From the NCBI RefSeq assembly GCF_000018545.1, contig NC_012586.1:2170001-2234000 (forward strand): DNA of 64,000 bases. Direction: 5' to 3'. This document shows, piece by piece, positions 1-10,081 of the stretch. Position 1 is the first letter of the stretch. Each line of letters begins with the position of its first letter. The notes below the pieces were generated by a model. That model ran no database searches, had not been told where the DNA came from, and saw only the letters and a list, made by a program, of their open reading frames with translations. A program made the translations under genes and the position numbers. This DNA comes from Sinorhizobium fredii NGR234 (GTDB taxonomy: Bacteria > Pseudomonadota > Alphaproteobacteria > Rhizobiales > Rhizobiaceae).

Positions 1-1
1 C

Positions 2-1213
2 TTTGTCGCCTTCGCGAATTACTCGAATGTCGACGATTTCCAGAAAATTCTGCCCAGCCCGCCAGATTTCGAAATAGGGGACAACTCTTCCACAATACTC
101 TCCGGCCTCGCGTGGAGTCACACGTTCGGTTACCGCAATGTCGGAAACGCCGCTCTGTTTTTCAATGAATTTCGCAGCGAAGATAATCAAATGGTGCGCG
201 ACGGAGGGAGCGAAGGCAGCGTAGACGTCGATAGAAACGACCGCAACTACATCGCTGCCTTGAGCCACGCATATGGCGACGGAGACCTGACCTGGCGTTA
301 TGGCGCTGAAGCCGGTAAAATCCGGTCGGACACGAGGACGCACGCCAGGCTCATCGAGCCGCCCGATCCTCCGGAAACAGCGACATTTTTTCAGTCCTCG
401 ACGCGGGCAGTCGCGAAGACCTATATTGACGGCCTCTATGAGATTACGCCTGACCTCAAGGTCGAAGGCGCGCTGTTTGCCCGCTACATCGAGGACTCTA
501 ACGACAACAATATCCGCCTTGAACCGAAGTTCGGCGTTGCCTGGGCGCCGGCCGAGGGCCATTGGCTGCGTGCAGCGGTCCAGCGCGAAGGCTATAACTT
601 TGACGCGGCCACGCTTGCGCCCGTCGGCATCGTCGGGCTGCAGCCCAATCAACTTTTGATCGGAACGGAGGGCTATGCCGATACGCTCGCTCTCCGGTGG
701 GATGCCGAATGGAACGATTGGCTCTTCACGGCTGTCGACTATCAGCATCAGGAAATCCACAACGGTTCGATTGATTTCCCCTTCCTGACGACGGGTTTTG
801 ATTTCGACAAAGGCAGAGTCGACCGCGTCGCATTGACCTCCAACGTAGCACTCGGCCATGGTCTCGGTCTCTCGGCGACGGTGGCCCGCATCGAAAGCGA
901 GGACCTGTCGGCCGGTAGCAGCGGCGAACTGCCCTTCTTGCCGGAGAATGCGGGCCAGGTGGCCTTGACCTGGGTCAACACCGCGAACGTCAAGACGACG
1001 CTGGCGGCAAACTACGTCGGCAAACGCACGGACAGCACGGCCACCCTCGACGACTTCTGGACCCTCGACGCCGCGCTCCAATGGGAGCCCTTCGACAAGC
1101 GCTTCGAGGTCGAACTTGCCGGTTTCAACCTGCTCGATGAGGAATTCGAGGTGCGTGACGGCATTCCCGGCTGGGGACCGACCGTGAAGGGCACGGTCAA
1201 AGTTCGGTTCTGA
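2..1213 (+). CDS. Outer-membrane beta-barrel protein, C-terminal part (TonB-receptor-like)
   Basis: The reading frame is open from base 2, so the gene begins before the window. About 403 residues are visible. They show alternating polar/aromatic strands typical of an outer-membrane barrel, with repeated patterns such as WRYGAEAG, LRWDAEW and FEVELAGFNLLDEEFEVR, and the chain ends in Phe (VKVRF), the usual C-terminal signature of barrel proteins. The NLLDEEFEVRDG stretch resembles the last strands of TonB-dependent receptors. The stop TGA overlaps the ATG of the downstream cyclase (TGATG), which indicates translational coupling. In rhizobia TPR/barrel proteins are often found next to CHASE2 cyclases; that this one feeds a signal to the cyclase is inference. 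The N-terminal plug or TPR part lies outside the window, so the exact family is uncertain. Confidence 0.7.
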   Translation, partial: FVAFANYSNVDDFQKILPSPPDFEIGDNSSTILSGLAWSHTFGYRNVGNAALFFNEFRSEDNQMVRDGGSEGSVDVDRNDRNYIAALSHAYGDGDLTWRYGAEAGKIRSDTRTHARLIEPPDPPETATFFQSSTRAVAKTYIDGLYEITPDLKVEGALFARYIEDSNDNNIRLEPKFGVAWAPAEGHWLRAAVQREGYNFDAATLAPVGIVGLQPNQLLIGTEGYADTLALRWDAEWNDWLFTAVDYQHQEIHNGSIDFPFLTTGFDFDKGRVDRVALTSNVALGHGLGLSATVARIESEDLSAGSSGELPFLPENAGQVALTWVNTANVKTTLAANYVGKRTDSTATLDDFWTLDAALQWEPFDKRFEVELAGFNLLDEEFEVRDGIPGWGPTVKGTVKVRF

Positions 1214-3195
1214 TGCACGCGTCTCGCCCAAGGCTAAGCCTTTCCGCTCTCGTCGACCGCGTTCGCCAATCCCCACGCCGAGCGAAGCTCGCCGCCCTGA
1301 CCGTCTTCGTCGCCGTCCTCGTCTCGCTTGTCTCGCTGACCGGATCCTGGTCGCTCGCCGACCTCAGAGCCTATGACTATCTCTCGCTCATCGGCCGACC
1401 CGCGCTTCCCAAGGACGGCCCCATCATTGTCGCGATCGACGAGCCGTCGATGGCGGAGATCGGCAGTCAATGGCCCTGGCCACGCGCCCTGCACGCCCGG
1501 CTGATCGAAGCGCTGAGAAAGGCCGGCGCGCGGACGATTGCGATGGACGTCATCTTCGCCGAGCCGGCTGCCGAGCCGGAAAACGACAGGGCACTCGCCG
1601 AGGCACTCGGGCCGGACGTGGTGCTTGCCGGCGATGAGACGCTGATCGAAACGCCGCAGGCCGAACAATTCGTCCGCACCGAGCCGCTGCCCCTCTTCAC
1701 CGAGAGAGGCGCGAAAGTCGGCATCGCCTCGGTCAATCTCAGCGGCGACGGGACATTGCGACAGCTTCCGTCCTATCCAGACGGCTTTGCGGTGACGCTC
1801 GCGACCATCGCCGGAAGGAATCCGCAGCCGCCACAGCGGCAGGCCTTGATCCAGACCTTCGGTCCTGCCCGCACCTATCCGACCGTTTCCTATTACCAGG
1901 CGCTCGATCCCGAAAATTTCCTGCCGGAGGGCACCTTCCGCGACCGTGTCGTCATCGTCGGCCTGAGCCTGCAGAACGCCCCGTCGATCGCCGACGGCGG
2001 CGTCGATGCCTTCGCCACCTCCGACACGGTCTTTTCGCGCGGCCTCGTCGCGGGCGCGGAGATCCAAGCGACCATCTACGACAATCTCGTGCACGGGCTC
2101 GCCATCAAAACCGCGGCTGCGCCGATTTCCGTACCGGCAATCCTTCTCGCAGCGCTGGCAGCCGCGCTCGTCGTTTTTAAATCGACCAGTTGGAGGACGT
2201 TCGGCTACGGGGCCCTCGCGCTCGCGCTGATTTTCCTCGCGAGTTACGGCCTGATGCGCCTCGGCCACCTGTTCGTCTCGCCGCTCGGTCCCGGCCTTGC
2301 CTTCCTCGGCGTCGCGGTCGGCCAGGCCGGCATCGACTATGCCGAGGAGCGCCGCCGCCGCCGCGAGATCATGCGCGCCTTCGCGCAATATCTCTCGCCG
2401 GCGCTCGTCGAACGGCTGGCGAAGGACCCGTCGCAACTGAAGCTCGGCGGCGAGAGGCGCACGCTGACGATCCTCTTCTGCGACGTTCGCGGCTTCACGA
2501 CGATTGCCGAAGACATGAAGGACGACCCCGAAGGGCTGACGACGCTCGTCAATCGGCTGCTGACGCCATTGTCCGAGGCGGTGCTGAACCAGGGCGGCAC
2601 GATCGACAAATATATCGGCGATTGCCTGATGGCCTTCTGGAACGCGCCGCTCGACGATCCCGATCACGCCCTTCACGCCGTCGCCGCGGCCCGCGACATG
2701 CTCGCCGCGCTTGCCGGCGTCAATGCTGAACTCGAGACCGAGGCCAAGGCAGCCGGACGCCAGCCGAAGATGCTGCGCATCGGCATCGGCATCAATACCG
2801 GCGAATGCGTCGTCGGCAACATGGGCTCCGCCCGCCGCTTCGACTATTCGGCACTGGGGGACGCAGTCAATCTCGCCTCCCGCCTCGAGGGCGCCTCGAA
2901 GGACTACGGCATTCCGCTGCTCATCGGCGAGCGGACGGCCGGGCTCGCCGCCGCCAGATTCCCGGTCGTCGAGATCGACCGCATCACCGTAAAAGGGCGG
3001 AGCCTGGTCTCACCGGTCTTCACGCTGGCCGACGGCGCCTCCGAAGCCGCCCTTGCCCGCCATATCGCCTATATCGAAGCGAAGTACCGCGACGCCGGCG
3101 GCATCGACGCGGCGCAGTTCGACGAGCTCAAATCGATGCTGCCCTCGCTCGAGCACTATTACGAACAGGAGCGCGCGCGACTGTGCTCTGCCTAA
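1213..3195 (+). CDS. CHASE2-domain class III adenylate/guanylate cyclase
   Basis: 660 residues. One N-terminal membrane segment (about 24-45) is followed by a periplasmic CHASE2 sensor domain (about 50-300), then three hydrophobic segments (about 305-375), a basic linker (RRRRREI) and a class III nucleotide cyclase domain (about 413-600). Within it FCDVRGF (near residue 421) carries the first metal-binding Asp, KYIGDCLMAFWNAP follows, and DYSALGDAVNLASRLE (near 545) is the classic signature. The protein is expected to make cAMP (or cGMP) in the cytoplasm in response to an extracytoplasmic cue. The start ATG overlaps the stop of the upstream barrel gene, so the two are probably one operon. The substrate (ATP or GTP) cannot be settled by eye. 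Confidence 0.9.
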   Translation: MHASRPRLSLSALVDRVRQSPRRAKLAALTVFVAVLVSLVSLTGSWSLADLRAYDYLSLIGRPALPKDGPIIVAIDEPSMAEIGSQWPWPRALHARLIEALRKAGARTIAMDVIFAEPAAEPENDRALAEALGPDVVLAGDETLIETPQAEQFVRTEPLPLFTERGAKVGIASVNLSGDGTLRQLPSYPDGFAVTLATIAGRNPQPPQRQALIQTFGPARTYPTVSYYQALDPENFLPEGTFRDRVVIVGLSLQNAPSIADGGVDAFATSDTVFSRGLVAGAEIQATIYDNLVHGLAIKTAAAPISVPAILLAALAAALVVFKSTSWRTFGYGALALALIFLASYGLMRLGHLFVSPLGPGLAFLGVAVGQAGIDYAEERRRRREIMRAFAQYLSPALVERLAKDPSQLKLGGERRTLTILFCDVRGFTTIAEDMKDDPEGLTTLVNRLLTPLSEAVLNQGGTIDKYIGDCLMAFWNAPLDDPDHALHAVAAARDMLAALAGVNAELETEAKAAGRQPKMLRIGIGINTGECVVGNMGSARRFDYSALGDAVNLASRLEGASKDYGIPLLIGERTAGLAAARFPVVEIDRITVKGRSLVSPVFTLADGASEAALARHIAYIEAKYRDAGGIDAAQFDELKSMLPSLEHYYEQERARLCSA

Positions 3196-3226
3196 ATTAA
3201 TCTAATTGGAGCGAATACTGAATCGC

Positions 3227-3439
3227 ATGATACCCCCTCTGCCCTGCCGGGCATCTCCCCCACAAGGGTGGAGATCGGCAAGTGGCAATGTTCCGCCCAT
3301 CAAATACCCAATTCATGGACTTTGCAGGTGCCTTGATTTCGGCGTACGCAGCTGGCGTGGGGCAGAGCGGCGCTTCCAGCCAATCTCCCCCCTTGTGGGG
3401 GAGATGCCCGGCAGGGCAGAGGGGGGTGCCTCCGATCAC
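3227..3439. repeat. RIME-like intergenic palindrome, type A copy 1
   Basis: Two arms of about 60 bp are inverted copies of each other. The left arm (from about 3233) reads CCCCCTCTGCCCTGCCGGGC then ATCTCCCCCACAAGG. The right arm (about 3383-3433) carries the reverse complement, ending GGGCAGAGGGGGGTG. The same sequence family recurs at 40998-41204 and 50382-50449. It lies just downstream of the cyclase gene. Open frames here are by-products of the repeat. Confidence 0.85.
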
Positions 3440-3808
3440 AGTAACGACCTGATCGGGCCTTGTTCTAAGGTGCCCGGCCGGAACCCCTTTGAACGGATGG
3501 AAAGCCCGAAATATTACAGATACTTCATGTAACCTGGACGGCTAACAGATTTTATATGGAAAGATGCGCCTCCAAGTCCGTACATGGTCCAAGTAATCTC
3601 GCCGTCGACGTTGCACCAGTCCGGAATTGGTCAAAAGTTTGTCAACACAGGCCAACGAAACTTTATTTATTGTTAATGTGACTAACACCACCTCCGGGCC
3701 TATTCCTTTTCTCGAGGCTGAATACTGCCGGCGACCGAAAGGCTCGCGACGGTATGAGACAGCCTGGACTGGAAGCTCCCGCTTCCACCCGACCAAGGAG
3801 ACGCAAAC
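3440..3808. other. Intergenic region, probable promoter of the exported protein gene
   Basis: 369 bp with lower GC than its surroundings, including an AT-rich stretch near 3655-3690. I see no convincing gene. A Shine-Dalgarno sequence (AAGGAGA at about 3796-3802) precedes the ATG at 3809, so the promoter of that gene must lie here, but no -35/-10 pair stands out. Confidence 0.4.
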
Positions 3809-4255
3809 ATGCGCTCGCTCATCACGACTTCCGCAATCGCCGCCCTCGCTCTGTCGCTCGCCGCAGGCGGTGCCTTCGCCGCCGACCGCCACGAGGGTAC
3901 CACCCCGACCGGCCCCGAGAACGGCGACTACTACCAGGGAATATTCGGCAACGACGATGTGGCTCCTCCCGCCCCGGACGCCAGGCCGATGACCTCGGCC
4001 GTCGTCGTCGAACAGCCGCGGCTCGCCAGCATCCTCCACGAGCTTCGCGCCGCCAATCATCGCATGGATGCCGAGCGCGCCTCGGGCAAGCTCGGCCCGG
4101 TCGCCTTCAGCCGGCTGCGCCGCGAGGAACAGAACATTCGCGCCGACGCGGCCCAGGTCGCGGCCATGCATCGCGGCAGAATACCGAATGGGTCCTATGC
4201 ACAATTGCAGCGGGACATGCGCCGGCTCGACTGGAATATTGCCCGCTCGGCTTGA
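3809..4255 (+). CDS. Exported hypothetical protein
   Basis: 148 residues. The N-terminus (MRSLITTSAIAALALSLAAG, then GAFAAD) is a clear Sec signal peptide with a probable AFA cleavage site near residue 24. The mature part is small and polar, with a Pro-rich segment (VAPPAPDARP) followed by a mostly helical, charged C-terminal half (LRAANHRMDAERASGKLGP, then RLRREEQNIRADAAQ). A good Shine-Dalgarno sequence (CAAGGAGACG) precedes the ATG. It stands alone between the cyclase operon and the convergent pca operon and is closed by the hairpin at 4294-4325. I do not recognise a family beyond small periplasmic proteins of rhizobia; function unknown. Confidence 0.75.
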   Translation: MRSLITTSAIAALALSLAAGGAFAADRHEGTTPTGPENGDYYQGIFGNDDVAPPAPDARPMTSAVVVEQPRLASILHELRAANHRMDAERASGKLGPVAFSRLRREEQNIRADAAQVAAMHRGRIPNGSYAQLQRDMRRLDWNIARSA

Positions 4256-4293
4256 CGGCCCGGCACCGCCGCATCATTGCCCAGAATAAACCG

Positions 4294-4325
4294 AGCCGGG
4301 CCGCTTCTCAGGAAGCGGCCCGGCT
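4294..4325. terminator. Bidirectional hairpin terminator
   Basis: A perfect 14-bp inverted repeat, AGCCGGGCCGCTTC / GAAGCGGCCCGGCT, with a TCAG loop. It is followed on the plus strand by TCTTGTC. It sits between two convergent genes (the exported protein and pcaB), where a shared intrinsic terminator is expected. The T-tract is weak. Confidence 0.75.
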
Positions 4326-4340
4326 TCTTGTCGACCGTCC

Positions 4341-5396
4341 TCAGGCAGCGCCGAGACGCCGGATATTGCCGGCAAGCTCCGTGGCAAGCCTGAGCGCCGC
4401 GGCGGTCGCGCCGACGATCTGCGGCAGGAGCAACCATTCGAGCGTCCAGGCGGAACCGGAGCGCTCCTGCTCGTGGACAAGAGCCTGATGGATGCCGGAG
4501 ACTTGCGTCGCATTGAAGCGCGCCAGCGTCACCAGCACTTCGGCGGCGACCGGGTTCTGCTTGTGCGCCATGGCGGAGGACGCGCCGCTGCCGGCCAGCA
4601 CGATCTCATCGCCCGCCTGCGCCATCAGGGCGACATCCTGGCCAAATTTGCCGAGGCTGCCGGTGATCAGCGTCAACAGGTGGGCGAAATCGGCGATCGC
4701 CGATCGCTGGCTGTGCCATTGCGGACAGTCGATCAGCGCCAGTTCCTCCGCGAGCGTCGCGCGGACCGCGTCCGCCTTACCCTCGAGCTTGTCGAGCGTG
4801 CCGGCGGCACCGCCGAACTGCACGGCGAACAGGTCGATATCCATCGCGTCCAACCGATCCTGATGGTCGAGCAGCGGCTCGACCCAGGTCCGCATCCGAT
4901 CCATCACGGTGATCGGAATGGCCGCCTGCATGCGCGTGCGCCCCATCAGCGGACGCCCGCCCCATTGCCGGGCGCCTTCCTCCAGCACCGCGGCGATCTC
5001 GCCGAGTCGGCCGGAGAACAGCTCGCCGATCGCTTTGAGGCGCAGCATCAGGCTGGTGTCGATGACATCCTGGCTGGTGGCGCCGTAGTGCACGTGCTCA
5101 GCCGCCGCTTCGCCGACGGCGCGCCGCAATTGCCGGACGAGTTCCGGCACGGAGACACCGTCGACAGCCAGTCCGCGCCGCAAGGCCGCGACATCGGGGG
5201 AAAAGGCCCGGCATGCCTCGGTGATCCGGTCGGCGGCCGCGGCCGGAATCACCCCGTGCTGCGCCTCGGCCCGGGCCAGCGCCGCCTCGAAAGCCAGCAT
5301 GGCGCGAATTTCCGCGGCCGCGGAAAACTCTGCCGCGACCGCCTCGTCGCCGAGCAGGCCGGAAAGATAGGGATGATCAAAGGCCGAGTAGGTCAT
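4341..5396 (-). CDS. pcaB: 3-carboxy-cis,cis-muconate cycloisomerase
   Basis: 351 residues, fumarase/aspartase superfamily. The lyase signature GSSAMAHKQNP is intact, and upstream parts such as HYGATSQDVIDTSL (the conserved substrate-binding TSQD segment) and GRTRMQAA are present. The enzyme converts 3-carboxy-cis,cis-muconate to 4-carboxymuconolactone in the protocatechuate branch of the beta-ketoadipate pathway, in the cytoplasm. It is the last gene of the minus-strand operon pcaD-C-H-G-B, 79 bp downstream of pcaG, with a Shine-Dalgarno sequence (GGAGACG) before the ATG. The neighbours make the assignment firm. Confidence 0.95.
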   Translation of the reverse strand: MTYSAFDHPYLSGLLGDEAVAAEFSAAAEIRAMLAFEAALARAEAQHGVIPAAAADRITEACRAFSPDVAALRRGLAVDGVSVPELVRQLRRAVGEAAAEHVHYGATSQDVIDTSLMLRLKAIGELFSGRLGEIAAVLEEGARQWGGRPLMGRTRMQAAIPITVMDRMRTWVEPLLDHQDRLDAMDIDLFAVQFGGAAGTLDKLEGKADAVRATLAEELALIDCPQWHSQRSAIADFAHLLTLITGSLGKFGQDVALMAQAGDEIVLAGSGASSAMAHKQNPVAAEVLVTLARFNATQVSGIHQALVHEQERSGSAWTLEWLLLPQIVGATAAALRLATELAGNIRRLGAA

Positions 5397-5475
5397 TCCA
5401 CGTCTCCAGGATCTGGCCTCCCCTCATCAGGGGACGCCGAAAAGCGCGCGGCAACGCGGGACGAGTCGCCTATGA

Positions 5476-6090
5476 TCATATGTCCAGGAAGACCGTTTCC
5501 TTCTCCCCCTGGAGATGAATATCGAAGAGATAATTAGGCGCCCGGCCGCCGGCGACAAGCGTCTCGGCCCGGTGGCGATGCTCGATCCGCGCGAGCAGCG
5601 GATCCTCGGCATTCGCGGCCGCCTCGTCTGGGAAGTAGAGGCGCGTGTGGAGCCCGATATTGATGCCGCGCGCCACGATCCAGAAGGTGATGTGCGGCGC
5701 CATCAGGCGGCCGTCCTTGAAGGGAACGCGGCCGGGCTTGACGGTCTCGAAAACGAAGGTGCCGTCGTCGGCGCTCGTCGGGCAGCGGCCCCAGCCGGCG
5801 AAATTCGGGTCGGCGGCGCCGCGCGGTTCCGAAGGCGAATTGTAGAGTCCGGCGGCATCCGCCTGCCAGATTTCGACGAGCGCGTCCTTGAGCGGCGCGC
5901 CGGCGCCGTCGATCACCCGGCCTGTGACGGTGATGCGCTCGCCGAGCGTCTCGTCGTTGACCATTGCCGACCCGAGGTCGCGCTCGTAGACGCCGGGGAT
6001 ACCGGCGAAATTCGGCGTCAGGCCGATATGGACGTAAGGTCCAGCCGTCTGCGAAGGCGTTTCCTTGAGGTAGTTCAAATCCTGCACCAT
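5476..6090 (-). CDS. pcaG: Protocatechuate 3,4-dioxygenase, alpha subunit
   Basis: 204 residues from the ATG at 6090. That start is chosen because GGGAGGTGACG lies directly before it; a TTG start 15 bp further upstream is less likely. The N-terminus MVQDLNYLKETPSQTAGPYV, then HIGLTPNFAGI, is the typical alpha-subunit opening. The intradiol dioxygenase fold is recognisable (GRVIDGAGAPLKDALVEIWQ, then PNFAGWGR), but this subunit lacks the paired Tyr/His iron ligands found in PcaH, as expected. With PcaH it cleaves the ring of protocatechuate between the hydroxyl groups. The gene starts 12 bp after the pcaH stop. Confidence 0.95.
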   Translation of the reverse strand: MVQDLNYLKETPSQTAGPYVHIGLTPNFAGIPGVYERDLGSAMVNDETLGERITVTGRVIDGAGAPLKDALVEIWQADAAGLYNSPSEPRGAADPNFAGWGRCPTSADDGTFVFETVKPGRVPFKDGRLMAPHITFWIVARGINIGLHTRLYFPDEAAANAEDPLLARIEHRHRAETLVAGGRAPNYLFDIHLQGEKETVFLDI

Positions 6091-6101
6091 CGTCACCTCC
6101 C

Positions 6102-7257
<1,156 letters not shown>

Positions 7258-7261
<4 letters not shown>

Positions 7262-8076
7262 GGGGTATTGCTCATCGGTTTGTCTCCGGGCAGGGACTTG
7301 AAGAAACTCAGGAGCGCCGTCACCAGCGCCTCCGGCTGCTCGACGCAGGGGATATGTCCGGCGTCGCGGATCACTTCGAAGCGCGCGCCGGGAATGAGGC
7401 CGGCCGTCGAGCGCACCAGATCGGGCGGCGTCGAACCGTCCTGGTCGCCGACGACGCAGAGGACCGGCACGGCGATCCTTCTGGCGGCTTCGGTGTAGTC
7501 GGCATCACGGATTGCCGCGCAGGTACCGAGATAACCCGGCACCGGCTGGCGGATCAGCATGTTCCGGTAACAGGCGAAGGCAACGTTTTCGGGCCGGCGG
7601 AAGGCCGGCGTGAACCAGCGCTCGAGCACACCGTCGGCGACCGCCTCGATGCCGTGGGCCTCGATCGCAGCGATGCGGGCGCCCCACATCTCGGCCGTGC
7701 CGATCTTGTGCGCCGTATCGGCAAGCACGAGCGCCCGCACCAGATCGGGGCGGCGCTGATACAGCGATTGGGCGATGAGGCCGCCGACCGAAAGCCCACA
7801 GATGATGGCACGTTTAACGGCGAGCCGGTCGAGAAGCCCGGCAAGATCGGTCGCGTGATCCTCGATCGCGTAGGGTACCTGGCCGATATCCGAGAGGCCA
7901 TGACCGCGTTTGTCGTAGAGGACGATGGCGAACTGATCGGAGAGGCGGGCGGCGACCTCGCCCCAGATGCGGAAATCTGTGCCGAGCGAATTGATGAAGA
8001 CAAGCACCGGTTTTTCGGCAACGGCTCCGATCAACCGATAGTGGATGGCGATGTCGTTGATACGGGTGAATTGCAC
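7258..8076 (-). CDS. pcaD: Beta-ketoadipate enol-lactone hydrolase (3-oxoadipate enol-lactonase)
   Basis: 272 residues, alpha/beta-hydrolase fold. The nucleophile elbow GLSVGG and the catalytic His in DAGHIPCVEQPE are present, and the acid is probably the Asp of VVGDQDGSTPP. It hydrolyses beta-ketoadipate enol-lactone to beta-ketoadipate. It is the first gene of pcaDCHGB, transcribed away from pcaQ. The 91-bp gap upstream contains the PcaQ-type box at 8145-8160. Confidence 0.96.
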
Positions 8077-8144
8077 GGTAGCTCTCCTCCCACCAAATTG
8101 GCCATTTCAACTGGTTAGGTAAAATGATATTTTGCGCCGATCCA

Positions 8145-8160
8145 TTAACTCCTGAGTTAT
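8145..8160. promoter_or_regulatory. Probable PcaQ (LysR-type) binding site
   Basis: TTAACTCCTGAGTTAT, whose reverse complement ATAACTCAGGAGTTAA is close to the described rhizobial PcaQ motif ATAACC-N4-GGTTAA. It has the T-N11-A form of LysR boxes. It lies 69-84 bp upstream of the pcaD start, suiting activation, and ends 8 bp before pcaQ, suiting autorepression. The motif comparison is from memory. Confidence 0.7.
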
Positions 8161-8167
8161 ATTTCCG

Positions 8168-9094
8168 ATGATCGACGCGCGCATCAAGTTTCGTCATCTG
8201 CAGACATTTGTCGAGGTCGCGCGTCAGAAGAGCGTCGTGAAGGCCGCCGACCTGCTGAATGTCACGCAGCCGGCGGTCACCAAGACGATCCGCGAGCTGG
8301 AGGAGGTTTTGGGCGTCTCGGTCTTCGAGCGCGACGGGCGCGGCATCAAGATCACCCGCTACGGCGAAGTCTTCCTGCGCCACGCCGGCGCGGCGCTGAC
8401 TGCGCTTCGCCAGGGCCTCGATTCCGTTTCGCAGGAACGCTCCGGCGACGGGCCGCCGATCCGTATCGGGGCACTGCCGACGGTCTCGACGCGCATCATG
8501 CCGCGCGCCATGGCGCTTTTCCTCGAGGAGAAGACCGGCGCCCGGATCAAGATCGTCACCGGCGAGAATGCGGTGCTCTTGGAACAGCTTCGCGTCGGCG
8601 ATCTCGACCTCGTCGTCGGCAGGCTCGCCGCGCCCGACCGCATGACCGGCTTCTCCTTCGAGCACCTCTATTCCGAGCAAGTGGTCTTCGCCGTGCGCGC
8701 CGGCCACCCGCTGCTGTCCGGCAAGCAGTCGGTGTTCGCGCATCTGGGCGACTATCCGGTGCTGATGCCGACGCGAGCCTCGATCATCCGCCCCTTCGTC
8801 GAGCGCTACCTGATCGCCAACGGCATTGCCGGCCTGCCGAACCAGATCGAGACCGTCTCCGATTCCTTCGGCCGCGCCTTCGTCCGTTCGAGCGACGCCA
8901 TCTGGATCATCTCGAACGGCGTCGTCGCCACCGACATCGAGGACGGACTGCTGGCCGCCCTGCCGATCGATACCAGCGAGACGAAGGGACCGGTCGGCCT
9001 CACCATGCGCACCGACGCGATCCCGTCGCTGCCGCTGTCGATCCTGATGCAGACCATCCGCGAGGCGGCGGGGGCTGCGATGGCGAAATCCTAG
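8168..9094 (+). CDS. pcaQ: LysR-type activator of the protocatechuate operon
   Basis: 308 residues. The N-terminal winged HTH (residues 1-70) includes VVKAADLLNVTQPAVTKTIR, followed by the LysR effector-binding domain (about 95-300). Divergent orientation from pcaD, the box between them, and the PcaQ-like opening FRHLQTFVEVARQKSVVKAA identify it as PcaQ. In Agrobacterium and Sinorhizobium PcaQ activates pcaDCHGB in response to beta-carboxy-cis,cis-muconate or gamma-carboxymuconolactone. Effector identity is taken from the family. Confidence 0.95.
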   Translation: MIDARIKFRHLQTFVEVARQKSVVKAADLLNVTQPAVTKTIRELEEVLGVSVFERDGRGIKITRYGEVFLRHAGAALTALRQGLDSVSQERSGDGPPIRIGALPTVSTRIMPRAMALFLEEKTGARIKIVTGENAVLLEQLRVGDLDLVVGRLAAPDRMTGFSFEHLYSEQVVFAVRAGHPLLSGKQSVFAHLGDYPVLMPTRASIIRPFVERYLIANGIAGLPNQIETVSDSFGRAFVRSSDAIWIISNGVVATDIEDGLLAALPIDTSETKGPVGLTMRTDAIPSLPLSILMQTIREAAGAAMAKS

Positions 9095-9147
9095 CGGACC
9101 CGCGAGCTATCGCGAATCCCTTCCGCCGCTGCTGCACCTGATCGATC

Positions 9148-9955
9148 TCATCCCTTCACGATAATGAAATCGGCATCATTCAGAGCGCGTCTGACGGGCT
9201 CAATATCAGCAAGCGGAACGTTCCATTGCCAGGTGACCGGCGTCAGCTGATTCAGCCTGCCAATCCGCTGCCTCTGGATAAAGTCCTTCAGCGTGGTTCC
9301 ATTGATGGGTTGGGCGAGATGCCCCTCCGAAAGGAGATTGAGCTCAAAAATGTCACGCATCCTGACGTCGAGACGACGCTCCGAAGCGTTGGCCAGGAAT
9401 GTTCTCGAAAACGCGCGAGATCGCCGGCCGATCTCCGGCGGCGCTCCATAGAAGGTTCGGTCTTCGGTCGCGTAGCGTGACGCGATCAACCCCTGATCGA
9501 ACGTGTTGGGACCCCAGTAGTACGGCATCGAGTAGCCAATGCCGTAAATTGGTTGAAGGGTGGTCGCAATAAGATCGAGCAGTTTCGCTAGGACAGCACC
9601 TGGATCGTCCACCGCGAACTCGTCGATATGGATGCTCATGTGTTTGAATTTCGGGCTCGCAAGCAATATCGATAGCGAAATCGGAAAGAACATCCTGCTT
9701 GCGCTTCCACAGGTAGCTCAGCAGATGCCACTCTTTTTTGCCGATCACATTTCGTGCCACGAAATATTTGTAGGTGTAGTCCTTACCTCGATGGTTTTCA
9801 TCAACCACTGTGGCGATATCCGGCGGTCGCCCGACCAGCGCGGCGATCCGTTCGAAAAGGTCCCGCATGCCCGGCATGTCCAAATCCGCCGTCCACTCGT
9901 AGAGCACAAGGGAATGGACCACATTGGTTTCGCTGTACTGGTCGAACTGACCCAT
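9148..9955 (-). pseudogene. Uncharacterised protein gene split by a frameshift
   Basis: Two overlapping frames form one continuous protein. The upstream frame starts MGQFDQYSETNVVHSLVLYE at 9955 and runs to DFAIDIA; the downstream frame continues SPKFKHMSIHIDEFAVDDPG to the stop at 9148. The switch is at about 9655-9668, where one base too many (or two too few) is present. Joined, the product would be about 268 residues, with no signal peptide or membrane segment and many aromatic residues (YGIGYSMPYYWGPNTFD). I do not recognise a family. It could be a true pseudogene or a sequencing error; the upstream frame alone would give 200 residues with a shuffled tail. Base composition is less GC-rich than the pca genes, as is that of the next gene. 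Confidence 0.6.
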
Positions 9956-10081
9956 CGAAGGCTCCGAATAGACGTATCAAGGAATCTCGGTCATGCACGC
10001 CACTGAAGCAGGTACGGCTCTCGATCACGGGAAGGAATCGACCGCTCTCCTGCCTTGATGTCTCGACGGCGGTTTGCACGA

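Noticed and set aside
3206..3532. Small open frames over the first RIME-like repeat
   Set aside because: Their translations are the typical products of the palindromic repeat itself and they have no start signals.
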